A stretch of DNA of 43,482 bases from an uncultured Alphaproteobacteria bacterium (lineage in GTDB: Bacteria; Pseudomonadota; Alphaproteobacteria; HIMB59; GCA-002718135). Below are positions 42,288 to 43,482 of the stretch, one piece after another. Below the pieces are notes generated by a model that made no database searches, was not told where the DNA came from, and saw only the letters and a program-made list of their open reading frames with translations. Made by a program: the position numbers and the translations under genes. Numbering within the stretch: position 1 is the first letter of the stretch; every line of letters begins with the position of its first letter. The stretch is from contig CABXSY010000011.1 in assembly GCA_902514875.1 (NCBI GenBank), positions 1-43,482 of the forward strand, given 5' to 3'.

Positions 42288-43482
42288 ATGGATTTAGAAA
42301 AAAGAACTGAAATACCTAATTCATTAGAAGAACATTGGATGCCATTCACATCCAACAAAGACTATAAAAATAGTCCGCGTTTAATGGTTAAAGCTGAAGG
42401 TGTTTACTATACCGATCACTATGGAAATAAATTAATAGATGCTAGCTCAGGTTTATTTTGTAGTCCCGCTGGACACTCGAGACCAGAGATTAGAGAAGCA
42501 GTATCAAAACAATTAGAGCAATTAGATTATGTTCAACCATTTCAACAAGGTTTTGGAGGATCATTTGATTTAGCAAGAAAAGTTTCAAAACATACACCAG
42601 AAGATTTAAATAAAATATTTTTTACAATTTGTGGTTCATCTGCTGTTGAGACAGCAATTAAAACAGCAATAGCATATTTTAAAGCAAAAGGTGAAGGACA
42701 TAGATCTCATATAGTAGGAAGAGAAAGAGGTTATCATGGAATGAATATCGGAGGAATTTCTGTTGGTGGAATGATTGCTAATAGAAAAACCTTTTCAAAT
42801 ATTCTCATGCCAAATGTTCATCATTTAAGACATACTCACTTACCTGAAAATTTATTTGTAAAAGGAGAACCTGAGACAGGTGCTGATCTTGCAGATGATC
42901 TTGAGAGAATTGCTGGTAACATAGGTGCTGAAAATATTGCAGCATGTATTGTTGAGCCAGTAGCAGGATCAACAGGAACTTTAGTTCCGCCAAAAGGTTA
43001 TTTAAAAAGACTAAGGGAACTATGTGATAAACATGGAATATTATTAATTTTTGATGAGGTAATCACAGGTTGGGGAAGAATGGGAGCACCTTTTGGAGCC
43101 CAAGCATTTGATGTGTGTCCTGATATTATAACTATGGCTAAAGCAATTACCAATGGTGTTGTGCCACTTGGTGCAGTTGCTTCAAGAGATAGTATTTATG
43201 ACACTATTGTTGACGCCTCACCTACCGGAGCTATAGAATTTTTTCATGGTTATACTTATTCTGCTATTCCTGTTTCAATGGCAGCTGGATTAGCAATGCA
43301 AGATATCATTGAGAAAGAAGATTTATTTAATAGAGCAAAAGATATGTCTCCATATTTCTTAGATGGTCTATTTTCTTTAAAAGATTTAGACATCATTACA
43401 GATATAAGAGGATACGGAATGATGGGAGGAATAGACATTAAAATGGATGAACGCTTAGGTAAAGCTGGTTATGCATGTTTTA
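42288..43482 (+). CDS. Class III aminotransferase (omega-amino acid / taurine:pyruvate type), 5' part
   Basis: The gene opens with ATG at 42288 after an AAGGAA ribosome-binding site (42278-42283), and 398 codons are in the window; the stop lies beyond it. It starts LEKRTEIPNSLEEHWMPFTS, a beginning typical of beta-alanine/omega-amino-acid:pyruvate aminotransferases. Fold-type I features include CGSSAVETAIKTAIAYF, GRERGYHGMNIGG, LLIFDEVITGWGRMG and the PLP-lysine segment IITMAKAITNGVVPLGA. Taurine:pyruvate aminotransferase belongs to the same subgroup, and the neighbour pta plus the distant xsc make taurine a good candidate substrate. Beta-alanine or GABA use cannot be excluded. Confidence 0.9.
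   Translation, partial: MDLEKRTEIPNSLEEHWMPFTSNKDYKNSPRLMVKAEGVYYTDHYGNKLIDASSGLFCSPAGHSRPEIREAVSKQLEQLDYVQPFQQGFGGSFDLARKVSKHTPEDLNKIFFTICGSSAVETAIKTAIAYFKAKGEGHRSHIVGRERGYHGMNIGGISVGGMIANRKTFSNILMPNVHHLRHTHLPENLFVKGEPETGADLADDLERIAGNIGAENIAACIVEPVAGSTGTLVPPKGYLKRLRELCDKHGILLIFDEVITGWGRMGAPFGAQAFDVCPDIITMAKAITNGVVPLGAVASRDSIYDTIVDASPTGAIEFFHGYTYSAIPVSMAAGLAMQDIIEKEDLFNRAKDMSPYFLDGLFSLKDLDIITDIRGYGMMGGIDIKMDERLGKAGYACF

Noticed and set aside
1-43482. tRNA, rRNA, CRISPR arrays, insertion sequences or prophage genes
   Set aside because: No gap is large enough or shows the sequence patterns, and no transposase, integrase or regularly spaced repeats were seen.

Overview
The window is a gene-dense, very AT-rich stretch of an alphaproteobacterial chromosome. 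Gaps are mostly a few bases, and the longest true intergenic region is about 130 bp. Gene content and order (petA-petB-petC for a bc1 complex; marR-ompR-envZ next to ilvE; uvrC-pgsA-moaD-moaE; COQ9 and UbiK for ubiquinone; no tRNA or rRNA genes) fit a streamlined marine alphaproteobacterium of the SAR11/HIMB59 (AEGEAN-169) kind. The exact lineage is inferred from memory and cannot be proved from the sequence alone.

Region 1 (1-17129) is housekeeping. It holds a partial trmL, the cytochrome bc1 operon, a minus-strand block ychF-pth-rplY-prs-pgeF, a damaged lgt/midA junction, then ubiK, a YbjN-domain gene, proC-COQ9-csaA, a MarR/OmpR/EnvZ regulatory operon, ilvE, and moaE-moaD-pgsA-uvrC. At 7431-7442 a truncated lgt runs through a 9-A tract into the C-terminal third of midA. 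This is either a real deletion of roughly 0.9 kb or an assembly or cloning artefact. It matters because the missing part of Lgt carries residues important for activity.

Region 2 (17263-25216) is sulfur-related. It holds xsc (sulfoacetaldehyde acetyltransferase), a GMC oxidoreductase, a CaCA-type cation antiporter, and cysQ-cysD-cysNC, which make PAPS and clear PAP. The usual partners of xsc, a phosphotransacetylase and an omega-amino-acid (possibly taurine):pyruvate aminotransferase, appear only at the far end of the window (41270-43482).

Region 3 (25213-40381) separates the two sulfonate pieces and is the most unusual part. It is a 15-kb catabolic-looking cluster of three divergent transcription units: hisD-like and SnoaL-1 against cupin, SnoaL-2 and a MetE-like gene; SnoaL-3 against SnoaL-4 and SnoaL-5; and a LacI regulator against a sugar-type ABC transporter (binding protein and two permeases, no ATPase), a HAD-like protein without its nucleophile, an SDR and SnoaL-6. 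All three divergent promoter regions carry the same palindrome, ATTCAW-N4-TTGAAT, which makes the cluster a single LacI-family regulon. It encodes six NTF2/SnoaL-fold proteins with about eleven domains in total. I know of no described pathway with this combination. The substrate is probably a small polyhydroxylated compound, possibly an organosulfonate or thioether given the flanks, but this is inference.

Region 4 (40389-43482) holds an EamA/DMT permease and a phosphate acetyltransferase on the minus strand, then the start of a class III aminotransferase that runs off the window.
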